Below are positions 45,231 through 56,937 of a stretch of DNA of 64,000 bases, piece by piece. Position numbers and translations under genes: made by a program. Numbering within the stretch: position 1 is the first letter of the stretch; every line of letters begins with the position of its first letter. Source of the stretch: Xiphydria camelus (taxonomy: Eukaryota > Arthropoda > Insecta > Hymenoptera > Xiphydriidae). The notes under the pieces are model-generated. The model saw only the letters and a program-made list of their open reading frames with translations. It made no database searches and was not told the DNA's origin. The stretch lies in assembly GCA_963678675.1 (NCBI GenBank), contig OY783192.1:28335987-28399986 (forward strand), in the 5' to 3' direction.

Positions 45231-45700
45231 CGGCCCTGATGTGACAACGCGTTACATACTTGATCAGGGCCGGGTCAGGCTGCCTTACCCGGTCCTGACG
45301 TGACAAGTATCGAAATTTCTAATCGGGCCCGGATCCGGCCCGGAGCCGGTTGCCGGACTCGGCCCTGATGTGACAACGCGTTACATGCTTGATCAGGGCC
45401 GGGTCAGGCTGCCTTATCCGGTCCTGACGTGACAAGTACCGAAATTTCTGGTCGGGCCCGGAGCCGGTTGCCGGACTCGGCCCTGATGTGACAACGCGTT
45501 ACATGCTTGATCAGGGCCGGATCAGGCTGCCTTACCCGGTCCTGACGTGACAAGTACCGAAATTTCTGGTCGGGCCCGGAGCCGGTTACCGGATTCGGCC
45601 CTGATGTGACAACGCGTTACATGCTTGATCAGGGCCGGGTAAGGTTGCCTTATTCGGTCCTGACGTGACAAGTATCGAAATTTCTGATCGGGTACTCTAA
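45231..45700 (+). repeat. Tandem array, ~118-bp unit, four copies
   Basis: CGGCCCTGATGTGACAACGC recurs at 45231, 45360, 45478 and 45596 (spacing 129, 118, 118). Each unit contains CCCGGTCCTGACGTGACAAG and CGAAATTTCTGGTCGGGCCC. Confidence 0.88.
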
Positions 45701-46184
45701 ATTTCCGATACGATAATTGTTTATTTTTATATATAAACAAAATCGCTTTAAAAAATCGCTGTGGCAGACGAGTGAGTTCGTCATTTCGATCCGGAGTCGG
45801 CCTGTGTACTCGTCAGTAAGGCTAGGCCGACTCCTGCCTTAGGCGCTCTGTAGTCCTCTTAGGTATATAGTACTGTACCGCCGTTTTACTACCGAGAGCC
45901 GAGAGGGTCGGCGCCATCTGGCGTCAGGCCGCCACAGCGTGGATTGACTGACTGGACTAGGTTTATCGTGGATTAGCCTGATCAGGGCCGAGTACGGCGC
46001 AGCCACGGCAAACCGGATCCGGCATGCCGGGCGTATGCCTAATCAGGACCGGGTCCGGCGCAGCTACGGCAAGCCGTATCCGGCATGCCGGGCCTATGCC
46101 TGATCAGGGCCGGGTCCGGCGCAGCCACGGCAAGCCGGATCCGGCATGCCGGGCGTATGCCTTACCCGGGCCGGGTACGGCGCA

Positions 46185-46375
46185 CACTGAGAAAAAAAAG
46201 ATTAAAAATTATTCTGTTAGAAGGATAATCTGAGTACGAAAGGTAAAGTGGATTGAAAATTATTCTAAGGAAGGATAAATTTTATACCCTGGAAGGATAA
46301 TTTTTGATCTGTTTTACCTTTCGTACTCAGATTATCCTTCTAACAGAATAAATTTTAATCTTTTTTTTTTCAGTG
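46185..46375. mobile_element. CACTG-ended MITE, copy 1
   Basis: 191 bp, termini CACTGAGAAAAAAAAG / complement, CA at 46183-46184 and 46376-46377. Palindromic arms with GAAGGATAATCTGAGTACG. CACTR ends with a 2-bp duplication recall CACTA-type elements. Confidence 0.72.
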
Positions 46376-46499
46376 CAGCCACGGCAAACCGGATCCGGCA
46401 TGCCGGGCGTATGCCTGATCAGGGCCGGGTCCGGCGCAGCTAAGGAAAACCGGATCCGGCATGCCGGGCGTATGTCTTACCCGGGCCGGGTACGGCGCA

Positions 46500-46692
46500 C
46501 ACTGAGAAAAAAAAGATTAAAAATGATTCTGTTAGAAGGATAATCTGAGTACGAAAAGTAAAGTGGATTGAAAATTATTCTAAGGAAGGATAAATTTTAT
46601 ACCGTGGAAGGATAATTTTTGATCTGTTTTACCTTTCGTACTCAGATTATCCTTCTAACAGAATAAATTTTAATCTTTTTTTTTTTTCAGTG
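46500..46692. mobile_element. CACTG-ended MITE, copy 2 (duplicated with the satellite)
   Basis: 193 bp, nearly identical to copy 1 and at the same point of the 61-bp unit, with CA on both sides. Best explained by duplication of the array segment, not by a second insertion. Confidence 0.75.
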
Positions 46693-47018
46693 CAGCCACG
46701 GCAAACCGGATCCGGCATGCCTTACCCGGGCCGGGTCCGGCGCAGCTAAGGCAAACCGGATCCGGCATGCCGGGCGTATGCCTGATCAGGGCCGGGTCCG
46801 GCGCAGCTAAGGCAAACCGGATCCGGCATGCCGGGCGTATGCCTGATCAGGGCCGGGTCCGGCGCAGCTACGGCAAGCCGGATCCGGCATGCCGGGCGTA
46901 TGCCTGATCAGGGCCGGGTCCGGCGCAGCTAAGGCAAACCGGATCCGGCATGCCGGGCGTATGCTTGATCAGGGCCTGATGTGACAACCGGCATGTCAAG
47001 CAAAATTTCTGGTCGGGA

Positions 47019-47395
47019 TACTGTCATAAGTGATATCTTTACATGTGATTAAACAATTCGTCACGGTTATTGGAAGAGTATACTTAGAGTTAAAGGTAAA
47101 GTGTCTACATGGATTTCTGTAGACGACCAAAATATAAGAAAAATCCGATGGCCTGTAAATTCGAAAGCGGTATGTTTTATTTCTCCAAAATACTAAGGCA
47201 AAGTGAAAAATATAAGGGCACTCTAGTTTATAAATCCCTTTCAAAATATCACGAGAATAAATCAAAAGTAACGTAGTTATAATTAATTAGCTCGTATGGG
47301 TATAAAATGTGAGACTTTAATTTTGTGGTAATAAAAAGCTATTCTCCTACATGTACGTATTCTCCTCATGAATAAATTCCAAAAAGTAGTGAAAT
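47019..47395. other. No recognised feature
   Basis: Between the satellite element and the palindrome hosting piggyBac. AT-rich; nothing seen. Confidence 0.5.
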
Positions 47396-47502
47396 CCCCT
47401 CACAAAAACAGATTCTCTGTAAAAAAAAGGCGGCATGTTCATTCAGTGCAAACCAAAATTGATACGTAAAATACTTTCCAACAAAGATTTGAAATCAATT
47501 AA

Positions 47503-50444
47503 CCCTTAGCCGGCACACTTCTGGCGCCAACCGTAGCCGCCACACTGGGACGTTTTCGACCCCAGCCACATATTCATTTATTTTGAGGACACCACTCACT
47601 TTTGTGTAATAAAAAAAATTACAGTTAATCTTTAACTATTGTCTATGAAGGCAGTATTTGTGGCTTGCAAAAAATTTTCATTTCAATATGTTAAATAAAA
47701 TATAATTTGCAAAAAATTTCGAAAAATTACTTGTTTTACTTAAAAATTCATATCTTTTTCAATTTTGACAATTAGACGCTAAATGTTTAATCACAGATTA
47801 ACTAGACATAGTACTTTACATAAAAAAATAGTAGGATTGTGGCCTTTGAAAAAAAGGTATTTATTTTGCGAAATGAATATGAGATTTTTATATGTTTTTT
47901 AAAACTACCATTTTTAAATATGAGTGTCATTTTTAGGGAATATAAATAAAATTAGTTCAACAAATGAATAAAAATAGTTTAGGCAATGTAGAAACATCTT
48001 TTATTGAGAGTAATTTAATAGAAAATATCATAACTATTCGTATTTAACACAAGTTGCACAAAACATCAAGCGGTGTTCTTCGCAAATCGGTCTTTTGCAA
48101 TGCGAACAAGCCTCATTAGTTTTTCTGTCATTCTTTCGAGAACATTCAGCACATCTCATTCTTTTCAATAATTTTACCCGTTCGTAACGCTTTGCTTCAT
48201 GAATATCTAAGCCCAAGATTCCAGCAATTCCGATTTTCAAATCTCGACGTAAAGTAGGCAACTCGTATCGTTTCGTCAAATAAGGTCGGATAAGATGCAA
48301 CGAGAGTTTTTCTAAACATGTAATTGCAGAAACCTTTTCCTTGCTATTGGCAGCGTTGAGTTTGCATTTCAACAATATTCTCGCATTTACGACAGCTTGA
48401 TCGAGGATACCATAGAAAATCCGTACTGGCCACCTATTTGTCCTTCGTGTGACTGAATACGAATGACAAAGCTGGTCAAAAGTGTCAGTACCACCTTTTG
48501 TTTCGTTATAGTGATGAATAATATCGGGCTTACTATTTGTCAATTCTGTTGAATTTATGTAGGAACTAAGTAGCAGCACTATCTTATTTTTTTTCGGAGT
48601 GAAAGAGACAAGTGTCAAATTATCATCGTGACAAAACTGTGCGGCCGGTGGTTCTTTTGAAGCAATCTTCATTTGAGCTAGTATTTCTCTCTTATTTTTT
48701 CTTATTGTTCCTGTCATTTTTGTATTGTATGGTGCAGGAAATATGCGCTTTACCAATGGCACCGACATAAACCAATTGTCGCATGTTACTGTACGATGAG
48801 TACCATGGATAGGAGTAGTAACGACACGAAAAAAATATTCGTGTATCTTCTCATTACCAACAACAACGGAGCCTTTACCTAAGTATGGTACTCCATGTAT
48901 CTGAAAATTAATTATAGATATGCAAAAAAATTTCAAAATAAAATTCGTACATTTGAGTCAAAAAATAAATGAATAAATATTTACCAAGTATGCAGTTTCT
49001 GCATCATTGAGAGTTACAATTTTTAATCCATATTTATCCGGTTTATCTTTCATGTACATCCTGAATAGGCATCTACCTCTAAAGCTCAATAACTGCTCAT
49101 CAACTGTGCATTTGTTACTCGGCGTATAGTAGCGCTGGCAATTGCCAATAAAAATATCCCAAACATCACGGATCGGTGCAAAACGATCATGGGGATTTCT
49201 TGAACGCTTTTCATCAAAGCGGAGGCACGACGCTAAAAATGTAAATCGCTGCCTTGAAAAAACACATCTGTACATGGTTATACCATTTTTCTTCTCCCAC
49301 AGCCTGTCATTGTCGACATTAGATGATTTCCAAAGCCCCGGGTAATATAATACACCAATGTAAGCTCTAATTTCGTCGGCGTCAGTTAAATGATGATAGC
49401 TTTGGGCTTCATCGTCCAGAGTCAAAGGCAGGCAAATCTCTTCAATCTTTGTATTAGTACTTTCCACGATGATGTTGATAATTTCTGCATTAAAAAGAAA
49501 ATCCCAAAACAGTTCTATGGTGTCTAGATTTGCAGCATCACCAGTAGGACCAGGAACGTAAACAGGAGGAACGTCACTCATGCGTGCTGCAAAAATAAAA
49601 TAACTATTTCATAATGTGGTCTATATACTCTCGCTTTTCATTCCCTCTCTCTTTTTTATCCCCTTTCTATCTGTTTTCGTTTCGCTTTCGTTTTCTACTC
49701 CCTTTAAATCCCCCCTCTTTTCTCTCCATCCCGCCATCCATCTCATTCCTAACCCCCCCCCCCCTCTCGTATCTCTCTCTAATTGCGTATTTACTAACCT
49801 GACTGACGCTCAGGAGCTGTTGTTTTCCACTTGTGGCCATTTTTTCCTTTGAGTGTGGTAGACGGACGACCGGGTGCTCGAGACTCCAAATCACGATTGG
49901 ACGAAGAGGCGTCTTCCATTTCGGCATCTGATTGCGATCCGCCCGAACTTTCAGACTCATAAGACTGTTCATCGGAGTCGTTATTTTCATTCTCACCACT
50001 GTCGTGAGAGACGTCATCTTCAGGAGTCGCTTCACCAATCTTGTCGAGTAGATCTTGGCAAATCGATCGATGACGAAGATTGTAGGGCATCTAACATGGA
50101 AAAAAACGACGTGACTTGTCGGAAAAAAATCACACTTTAATATTATGATGTACTCACCTTCTTTCTCGATTTGAATCACAAAACACGGGGAAAGAAAAAT
50201 TCACAAATAAATTCTGCCACGACTGTAACCGCCACACTGGGGTCGCTGACGGCACCACTCAACTTCCGAAGACCGCTACGTGTAGACTGACGCACTTGGC
50301 GTCTCGGCAGACATACTAGGTGAAAGAGCAACTCTTCGACTATAAACAGATGGCGCCACAAACTCAATTTTCGGGCATTAAGAGGGGGGAAATTTGAAAA
50401 GTTTTAAGCCCTGCCACGAACGACCCCAGTGTGCCGGCTAAGGG
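47503..50444 (-). mobile_element. Apparently complete piggyBac transposon
   Basis: 2942 bp between TTAA duplications (47499-47502, 50445-50448). The first 17 bases of both ends match exactly (CCCTTAGCCGGCACACT). A related internal word CCGCCACACTGGG occurs near both ends (about 47539 and 50231). It contains an intact three-exon transposase gene. Confidence 0.92.
48034..50090 (-). CDS. piggyBac transposase, putatively intact
   Basis: Cut-and-paste transposase acting at TTAA. Exons 50090-49799, 49586-48985 and 48900-48034 have GT/AG introns; 292+602+867 = 1761 nt, an intact frame of 586 aa. Order: acidic Ser/Asp/Glu-rich N-terminus with GRPSTT; DDE_Tnp_1_7 domain from about residue 100 (TIELFWDFLF, VDEQLLSFRGRC); catalytic Asp residues in LNDAET, TCDNWF and GGTDTFDQ; C-terminal Cys-rich zinc finger (CAECSRKN, CSHCKRPICEEHR, CATC). 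Length is close to the 594 aa of the founding piggyBac transposase. The start ATG (MPYNLRHRSI) is the first in its frame in the element. No inactivating lesion was seen; activity is not shown. Confidence 0.88.
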
Positions 50445-51091
50445 TTAAGATCGCCATGTTCAAGATTTATATATAAAAAGTAAAAGGCATCATTTGAAAG
50501 GGAAATTATTGTAAATCAGGTTACTAAAAAATTCGACTAAAAAAATTTATTAAAAAAATTTAATAAAAAAGAACTTGCCGCGTTTTTTCCTTCAAAATAA
50601 AAAATTCAGACAGAGAATTATATTCGATGTTTATGCACTTATGATTTTAAATAAATTCATACACTTATATGATAGCACCAGTATACCGAACGTCGCACGG
50701 GAAACCGATCAGGCGGGGGCCTTCTGGATTTCTCTGAATTTGACTTCGACAGTGCAATTTATGAATCACTCTAGCACTATCCAAGCACTGCCAATATTCG
50801 GCCAATATTCGGTTCGGTATAGTGAACAAAATATGAAAACTTAAACGCGGCAAGTTCTTTTTTATTAAATTTTTTTTATAAATTTTTTTAGTCGAATTTT
50901 TTAGTAACCTGATTTACAATAATTTCCCTTTCAAATGATGCCTTTTATTTTTTATATATAAATCTTGAACATGGCGATCTTAATTGATTTCAAATCTTTT
51001 TTGGAAAGTATTTACGTATCAATTTTGGTTTGCACTGAATGAACATGCCGCCTTTTTTTTTACAGAGAATCTGTTTTTGTGAGGGGTCAAA

Positions 51092-51451
51092 TTCTACCGA
51101 CATGACATGCTTCGACAAGGTCTGTATCAACTTTAGCATTATATTGGGGGCACTGCACTAATCCTGTGGCACATTTTTCTATCTGGGAAAGCCGTGGTAG
51201 AAAAGTAGGAGATACGATAGAATTGGATTACAATAATGAAGTAATTATTTTATTATCTTTTCTTTATCGATATATTCCCCCTTTCGTATTATCAAAAGTT
51301 CCAATTATATATTATCGGAACGCTGTACAGCTTTACTACCATAATAATATGCTTTCCCAGATAGAAAAATGTACCACAGGATTAGTGCAGTGCCCCCAAT
51401 ATACCGTTAAAGTTGATACAGACCTTGTCGAAGCATGTCATGTCGGTAGAA
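51092..51451. mobile_element. 360-bp MITE with ~95-bp arms
   Basis: TTCTACCGACATGACATGC and its complement bracket arms containing GGGGGCACTGCACTAATCC. The loop (51185-51352) holds a piece of the 41047-41955 repeat. It lies immediately next to the piggyBac-hosting palindrome. Confidence 0.8.
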
Positions 51452-52548
51452 CCTGATATTCATACCGTGGCATTGTACCGCAATTCTAGAGAATTCTTTT
51501 CTACCTAGGTTGATTTTTGACTGCGAAGAAAAATCAAATTTCCATCAATCCGTCCCGTTCTCGTATGGCGATGAAAACAAAAAATAGAATAACCACAAAG
51601 ATATTTGTTCTGTATAAGGGATGAAAATGAGGTTAAGACAGTCAGTTAGGAAGTAACTTATCTGATGCCACTTCTTCCGAGATACAGATGTCTCCTTTCC
51701 TGCTCTTCATGCACCAGCAACCAGAGAAAAATGACACTGCTTCCGTGCACTATCTTGATTATTAAAAAAAAATCCAAACGATTTGATAATAGCTAGCTGT
51801 CAGAGCGTCTGTCACATTCACCACTATTGACATTCACTACTCCGATTACACTGAATTTTCACTTTTTATTAACAAGCGCGTCCGAGGATCGAAAAAATGC
51901 GAGGGAAATCGTTTCGCGAATGGAAATATTTTTTAATTTTGAAAAACAACTAAACATTCAAGGAATATATTCTCTTACACACTCTCACATATATTTTTGA
52001 TGGCGTATGCGTGTGGCCGCATCTGTGTACACATTTCCGACCATGGCCGAATACCGCCGAAGACAGGCGGAATTTTTGTGAGATTTTGACATATATATAT
52101 CGCCCGAGAAATCGGATTCTCGACTTTTGAGGCGCGAGGGGCGTGGCTTCGCGTTGCTAAGGAAAAATCTCTGTTAATATGTAACTTACAACATTTACTC
52201 TGGTCTCTATCGATAGAGAATAGTCGATTTATATGGCGTAACTAAGCATAGTTTTGGTTATAACCGTATATTTATTGAGAAAATTCGATGTTAAAATTGA
52301 GGGGTGAAGGGGGCAGACATTTTTCCTGTAAAGATACACGGGTGCTCGCGGCGACAGCGCTGGCGGCGTCGTTCTGACGACTTGAATGAACATGCCGCGA
52401 GATACTACCGTGTCTCTTGATAATCGCTTTAGAGATCCTAAATCTCGTATAGCATCCTAAACCTGTCTTTCCGCAATAAGTGAGATTTCTTTGATTTTCA
52501 ACAATACATTCTTCGTTTATAGAAAAGCCATGCTCAACACTAATATTC
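51452..52548. other. No recognised gene
   Basis: A minus-strand open frame at 52583-52272 overlaps the start of the repeat block; composition is ambiguous and no motif is recognised. Confidence 0.4.
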
Positions 52549-52799
52549 CCGAGTCGAAATTTTGCTCCTATTTTGATGGCCAAAACCTCTCCATTGAGTA
52601 GGTTGAAGCTAAGGCATTCAAAGTAGGTTCTTGCTCTATGTTATTTGCTTCTACTTTGAAGCTAAAAATCGGAAATTTCCGCATTTTCCACTTTTATCTT
52701 CAAAGTAGAAGCAAAATAACATGGAGCGAAAACTTACTTTGCATACCTTAGCTTCTACTCAATGAACAGGCTTTGGCCATCAAAATAGGGGCGCCCATC

Positions 52800-52905
52800 A
52801 GACTCGGGCGGTCACCCATCCAACTACTGCCCGCAATTTTTGCTGCTTAACTTCGTTGATCGGTCGGTGTCCTCGAGTCCTCATCTGCTGCACGCTCCTG
52901 TGATA
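52800..52905 (-). pseudogene. 5S-rRNA-derived sequence
   Basis: The minus strand contains CGATCAACGAAGTTAAGCAG and, 25 bases on, GTTGGATGGGTGACCGCC: box A and box C regions of the 5S internal promoter with about normal spacing. The upstream part (GAGGACACCGACC) matches poorly and the tail is absent. Likely a 5S pseudogene or the head of a 5S-derived SINE. Confidence 0.62.
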
Positions 52906-53033
52906 TTAAGTATTACTATTGGTGTTCATATGAAGTTTGATGTACAAATGTACGTTGTTTTTCCAGTCAATAAGAGAGCTCGAATAAATAAGATTTTATA
53001 ATTGTATTATATATTCTTTCTCAACATTTTTCT

Positions 53034-53110
53034 AAATTTATGATTATATCTTTTGATAAATATTCTTGCATAAACGCAAATTGATATTAATAAGTAAATA
53101 ATTAAATGAA
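53034..53110. repeat. Dispersed ~80-bp repeat
   Basis: Reverse complement of 9207-9285 with a few changes (key word GATAAATATTCTTGCATA). Confidence 0.7.
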
Positions 53111-54047
53111 TGTTTATCATCCTACATTAATTAATCGTCTTTGATTTACTGTAATAATCTGTGATTTTTAATAAACAATATAAGTAAACAATAAACAATA
53201 TAGTTTATAAATTGCTCAACATACTCTGGAGACTCAAAGTCAAATAATTTATTGATTTAATAATTGAACAAATTACAAGTTTGTTCCATTCATTCACATA
53301 CATATTCAAGCCTATATGCAGGGGTCCGAAATTTTTCTAAGTCCCATTCGTCATATTGAAAATATTCTAAGTCCGAAACTCTGACACAGTAAAGCGGCTT
53401 TGACCATCAAAATAGAAGCAAAATTTTAATCCGCAACGCGAGGCCCTATTTTGAATGCCATAGCTTCTACCCACTAGAGGTGCCGTGGCCATCAAAGTAG
53501 GGGCAAAACGTCGACTCGCGAGGAGACCCTATTTTCAATGCCATAGCTTCTACCCAGTGGGGGTGCCGTGGCCATCAAAGTAGGGGCAAAACGTCGACTC
53601 GCGAGGAGACCCTATTTTCAATGCCATAGCTTCTACCCAGTGGGGGTGCTGTGGCCATCAAAATAGGAGCAAAATTTCGACTCGCGAAGAGACTCTATTT
53701 TAAATGGCATAGCTTCTATACCCAGTGAAGGGGCTCTGGCCACCAAAGCAGGAGCAACTTTTACAGATAGGTTCAAAAAGCATCAAAATAGGAGCTCGAC
53801 GATCATATAGCATCAAAATAGGCTTGAAAAGTCGCTCTGGCCATCAAAATAGAGGGGAAAAATTTCGACTCGCGGGTTCCTTCAAGGAAATAGTAAGTAA
53901 CTTTAAAATAATATCACAGTTACAATTTCTCTTTGCATTAGGGGCATATGTTTATCTTTCACTAGCCTTACAATACGAACAAACGCGTAAAATTTCATTT
54001 TTAGGCAATAGTTGATGTTAGGTGGTCGCTTAATGGGATATTTAAAT

Positions 54048-55222
54048 TATAGTTCAGCCGGTTTTCGACCGGGGCGGTCGAAAAATGGGGTATCACATAT
54101 CTAGTTTTCGACCACCGGTTATAATATAGATTTTTTCACATACGAAAAATGGGTTTTGTTTTGACCGCATGAAATATCTTCCATGGGTAATTATTTATGT
54201 ATTTTAGGTACAGATGCCGCCTGTACAAAAACTAAATAATGGATCTACAAAGAAAAGAGGTTCTACTTCAAGAGTAGAACCAAAAGTATAAAAAGAAGAA
54301 ATGAAGAAAAAATATTAATGCTTTAAAAGCAAAAAATAAAAAAAAAAACTATAAATAAAAAACGCCACACGAAAAAGCAGTAACAAAAATGCCAGGTAAT
54401 AAGTTGTGCGGCATGTGAAGAGGAACTATTGTACAATACATAGCGACATCGACAAAGAAGATGATAAAAACATTGGTTGTGACAGCTGCGCTAAATGGTT
54501 TCATTTACGCTGCACAAAACTCCTTGGGATGACTTTTGAAGTAGCAGCAGGAAAAGATTACAACTGTTACACATGTTCATGAAACTTTTTAGGTTTGTAT
54601 TTAATAAGAAATAATGCGTAGAGTCAGACTTTTTAAATTACCAATTTCAGTAAATGTATAAGTACCTAGGTACAATTTAGGAAATTTGACTATATTTTTA
54701 TTTGTGTTGTTTATTTATTGATGGTATAACATGTAATATTTTATAATACTGATACTGATACTTTACATGTGATACTTTTTTTATTATTGTACCCAAGTAA
54801 TGTGTTTTGTGTTTTTTTCTCAAATAAAAATATTTTAATTCATTATAATTTAGTCTTTGAACTTATTTAATGGCGTAAGATATTTAGGTACAAACGCGGG
54901 ATATATCGTAGTATCTTGATAGCCAGAAATCCTCTGACCAAAAAGCGGCAAACGGCGGTCGGTAACCGGAACGTTTCCGGTCGTCCTTAGGAAATGGGTG
55001 GTCGAGGATGGAGAAAAACAGCATTTTTCATAATATACATATCTTTTTAATTATTAGAAAGATTTAGATACATTTGTAACATTTAGGGCAATTCTATAGT
55101 TCCTGTGGATTCGATATGTAAATGTTTTAGTTCAAACAGCTACGTATATGTTGGATTTGCGCATTGTTGAAAACCAAACTAACGTAAACTGGTGGAAAAC
55201 CGGCGAAGTCACCCTATATATT
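54048..55222. mobile_element. Remnant DNA transposon with PHD-finger coding piece
   Basis: Possible TIR: TTCAGCCGGTTTTCGACC (54045) versus the complement of GGTGGAAAACCGGCGAAG (55193-55210). Subterminal GGTCG/CGACC words at both ends. The interior has a PHD finger but no visible transposase. Confidence 0.4.
54400..54583 (+). pseudogene. PHD-type zinc finger remnant (C-terminal)
   Basis: SCAACEEEL in one frame, then after a frameshift DDKNIGCDSCAKWFHLRCTK and DYNCYTCS, stop. The CxxC...CxxC...HxxC...CxxC order is a C4HC3 PHD finger, here at the end of a protein as in several insect transposase families. Frame-broken. Confidence 0.65.
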
Positions 55223-56937
55223 ATTCGTATGAGTAGTCAAGAAGAATGAGCTCTTTTTACCCTAATGAAGTCTCGAACAAATTCAAATGTCATGATGTGT
55301 CAGACCGGTAATATATTTATTTTTTCCAAATGTACTCCTTTATATTTTTACTTCAATGCACAATGAAAGTAACAGGGTAAACGAGACATTTGTTGTAACG
55401 TATACAGGATATCTTGTTAACTATCGCATATACCTCGTTTATTTCCATTACTTGTCAAGTTATGAAAAAATCTTTCGAATTAAAGATGTTTGGTGTCGAA
55501 GGGGATATGCGACACTCATAATAGATTTTTAATAACCTGCGTTATTTACGAGCTATAAACATTAACTTGATTTTTTTTAATGGAACTCGACATTTTTATG
55601 TGTAGAAAAGTTATAGAGTTGAGACTAACGACAAAGGCTCAGGTGAAAATAAGACTGAATACTACAAGAACATAAACTGTACTATCGCTCTGACTTGTAA
55701 TTGGAACTTAATCGGACGCTGTACAAATTACTCTTCTACTTTGAGTGACGATATCTTACAAATGGATGGATATTTCTTCTTACGCGTACCTTTTTTTGAT
55801 AATTTCAACGAGCTCTATAACTTTTATAAAAAAAAGAATACCGAGTTCCATTTTGTCAAACCGAAGATGACCTTTGTATCTCGTCAATAATACGTGCCAT
55901 AAAAAATGTGTTATGTACGTTGCGCGTCCTTCTATACACCAAATAACTTTGGATCAAAACACTTTTCCGAAAATGACGAATATTGAAAATGAACGATATG
56001 TACGACAGCAAAGGCGATCGCCGTATACGAGTACAATGCAGCACGAATAACATTTTTAACTGCTAATGATTTATGGGAAATGACAAAAACTATTTTAATT
56101 ATTATCGCGTAGGATTCAATAACAATTATTTATACACATGATTCAGTTTATCGCCATTGCGGTAACAATCGGAATAATTAATGCAAGTCTAACAAACAGT
56201 TCACAGTGTGCCAAAACGTTTCAAGGATCGAATCTTTCGAATGATCCATACACCTCGCGCAGCACTACTTACGCGAATCACACACATTGCAATATAGGCA
56301 AATTATATTATTATTTTTGCCATATTATATAAACCCGCGATAAATCGGGAATATAAATTTCGATGACGAGGCAGAATAAAATTAAGAGAAAATCCTAATT
56401 ATCTCGCATTGCTCGCTCCCACCTGTAGTAGAAGGGAATTTTCCAGAATTCGACCCGCGTCTTTGGCAACGCGGTAAGGAAAAGCTTCTACAGTTGAAGC
56501 AATGAAACAAATCTGAATCGCGAATTCATCTGGTTCGGTAGCACCATATCGTCTCCTACGCAGAAGAAAACGAGAAATTATAAATTTCCTAACTGCAACG
56601 TCCAACAGTGGGAGAAATCGTGAAAATTAGATAGAACTAATTATGGCATAAGAAAAATACAAGTTTGAAAATTGCTTTAAATTTAACAAGTTTTAATAGT
56701 AAAGAATATAGTGAAGCTACATTTGAAAAGGTCTTTCAGCTTAGATTTCATATACGGAGTACAAGATGCAAAAGATTCGGAGAATTGGAACTACAAGGTC
56801 CTGAGTGGGATTTTTTACTGATCATGAATTCTAATTTCCTCCGTTAAAATCGTTGACAACAACTTTTTAGTATTTCACAAATGATGAACAAATTGGAAAA
56901 ATTGACGAGAGAACCGATGACTAGTGCAAATTTAATT
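55223..56937. other. No recognised gene
   Basis: A minus-strand open frame at 56605-56399 lies between a plausible acceptor and a GTGGGA donor, but its sequence (RRRRYGATEPDEFAIQ) is not recognised. The lower end probably includes the F-box gene 3' UTR. Confidence 0.35.

Larger units (their letters stand above)
45960..46980 (+). repeat. Tandem array, 61-bp unit, with a higher-order repeat
   Basis: Unit: TGATCAGGGCCGGGTCCGGC, then GCAGCTAAGGCAAACCGGAT, then CCGGCATGCCGGGCGTATGCC. It is interrupted twice by the same MITE at the same unit position, 315 bp apart, so unit+MITE was duplicated as a block. Confidence 0.88.
45061..47018. mobile_element. ~2-kb element made of GC-rich satellites between inverted ends
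   Basis: CCCGACCAGAAATTTC at 45061 and its complement ending 47018, each followed by a TGTCACATCAGG-type word. Between them lie two tandem arrays (118-bp and 61-bp units) of GGCCGG/CCGGATCC words. No coding; open frames are array products. Confidence 0.65.
47396..51086. mobile_element. Palindromic element hosting the piggyBac insertion
   Basis: Left arm 47396-47502 plus 50449-50586; right arm about 50843-51086 is their reverse complement (~245 bp each). Outer ends CCCCTCACAAAAACAG; inner word CTTGCCGCGTTT. The right arm is uninterrupted where the left arm carries piggyBac. Confidence 0.85.
52549..53880. repeat. Repeat block: inverted repeat plus ~84-bp tandem array
   Basis: Arms 52564-52665 and 52690-52792 are inverted (ATTTTGATGGCCAAA; CTTCTACTTTGAAG). 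From 53401 the word TGGCCATCAAARTAGG recurs at 53401, 53486, 53569, 53652, 53737 and 53838 (spacing mostly 83-85), each followed by GCAAAAC-TCGACTCGCGA. Confidence 0.82.

Noticed and set aside
45180..46233. Open frames with GSGTG and RIRPGSG repeats
   Set aside because: Array products of the GGCCGG satellites.
56399..56605. Minus-strand frame as a further exon of the F-box gene
   Set aside because: Lies beyond the stop of the last LRR exon and has no F-box/LRR features.
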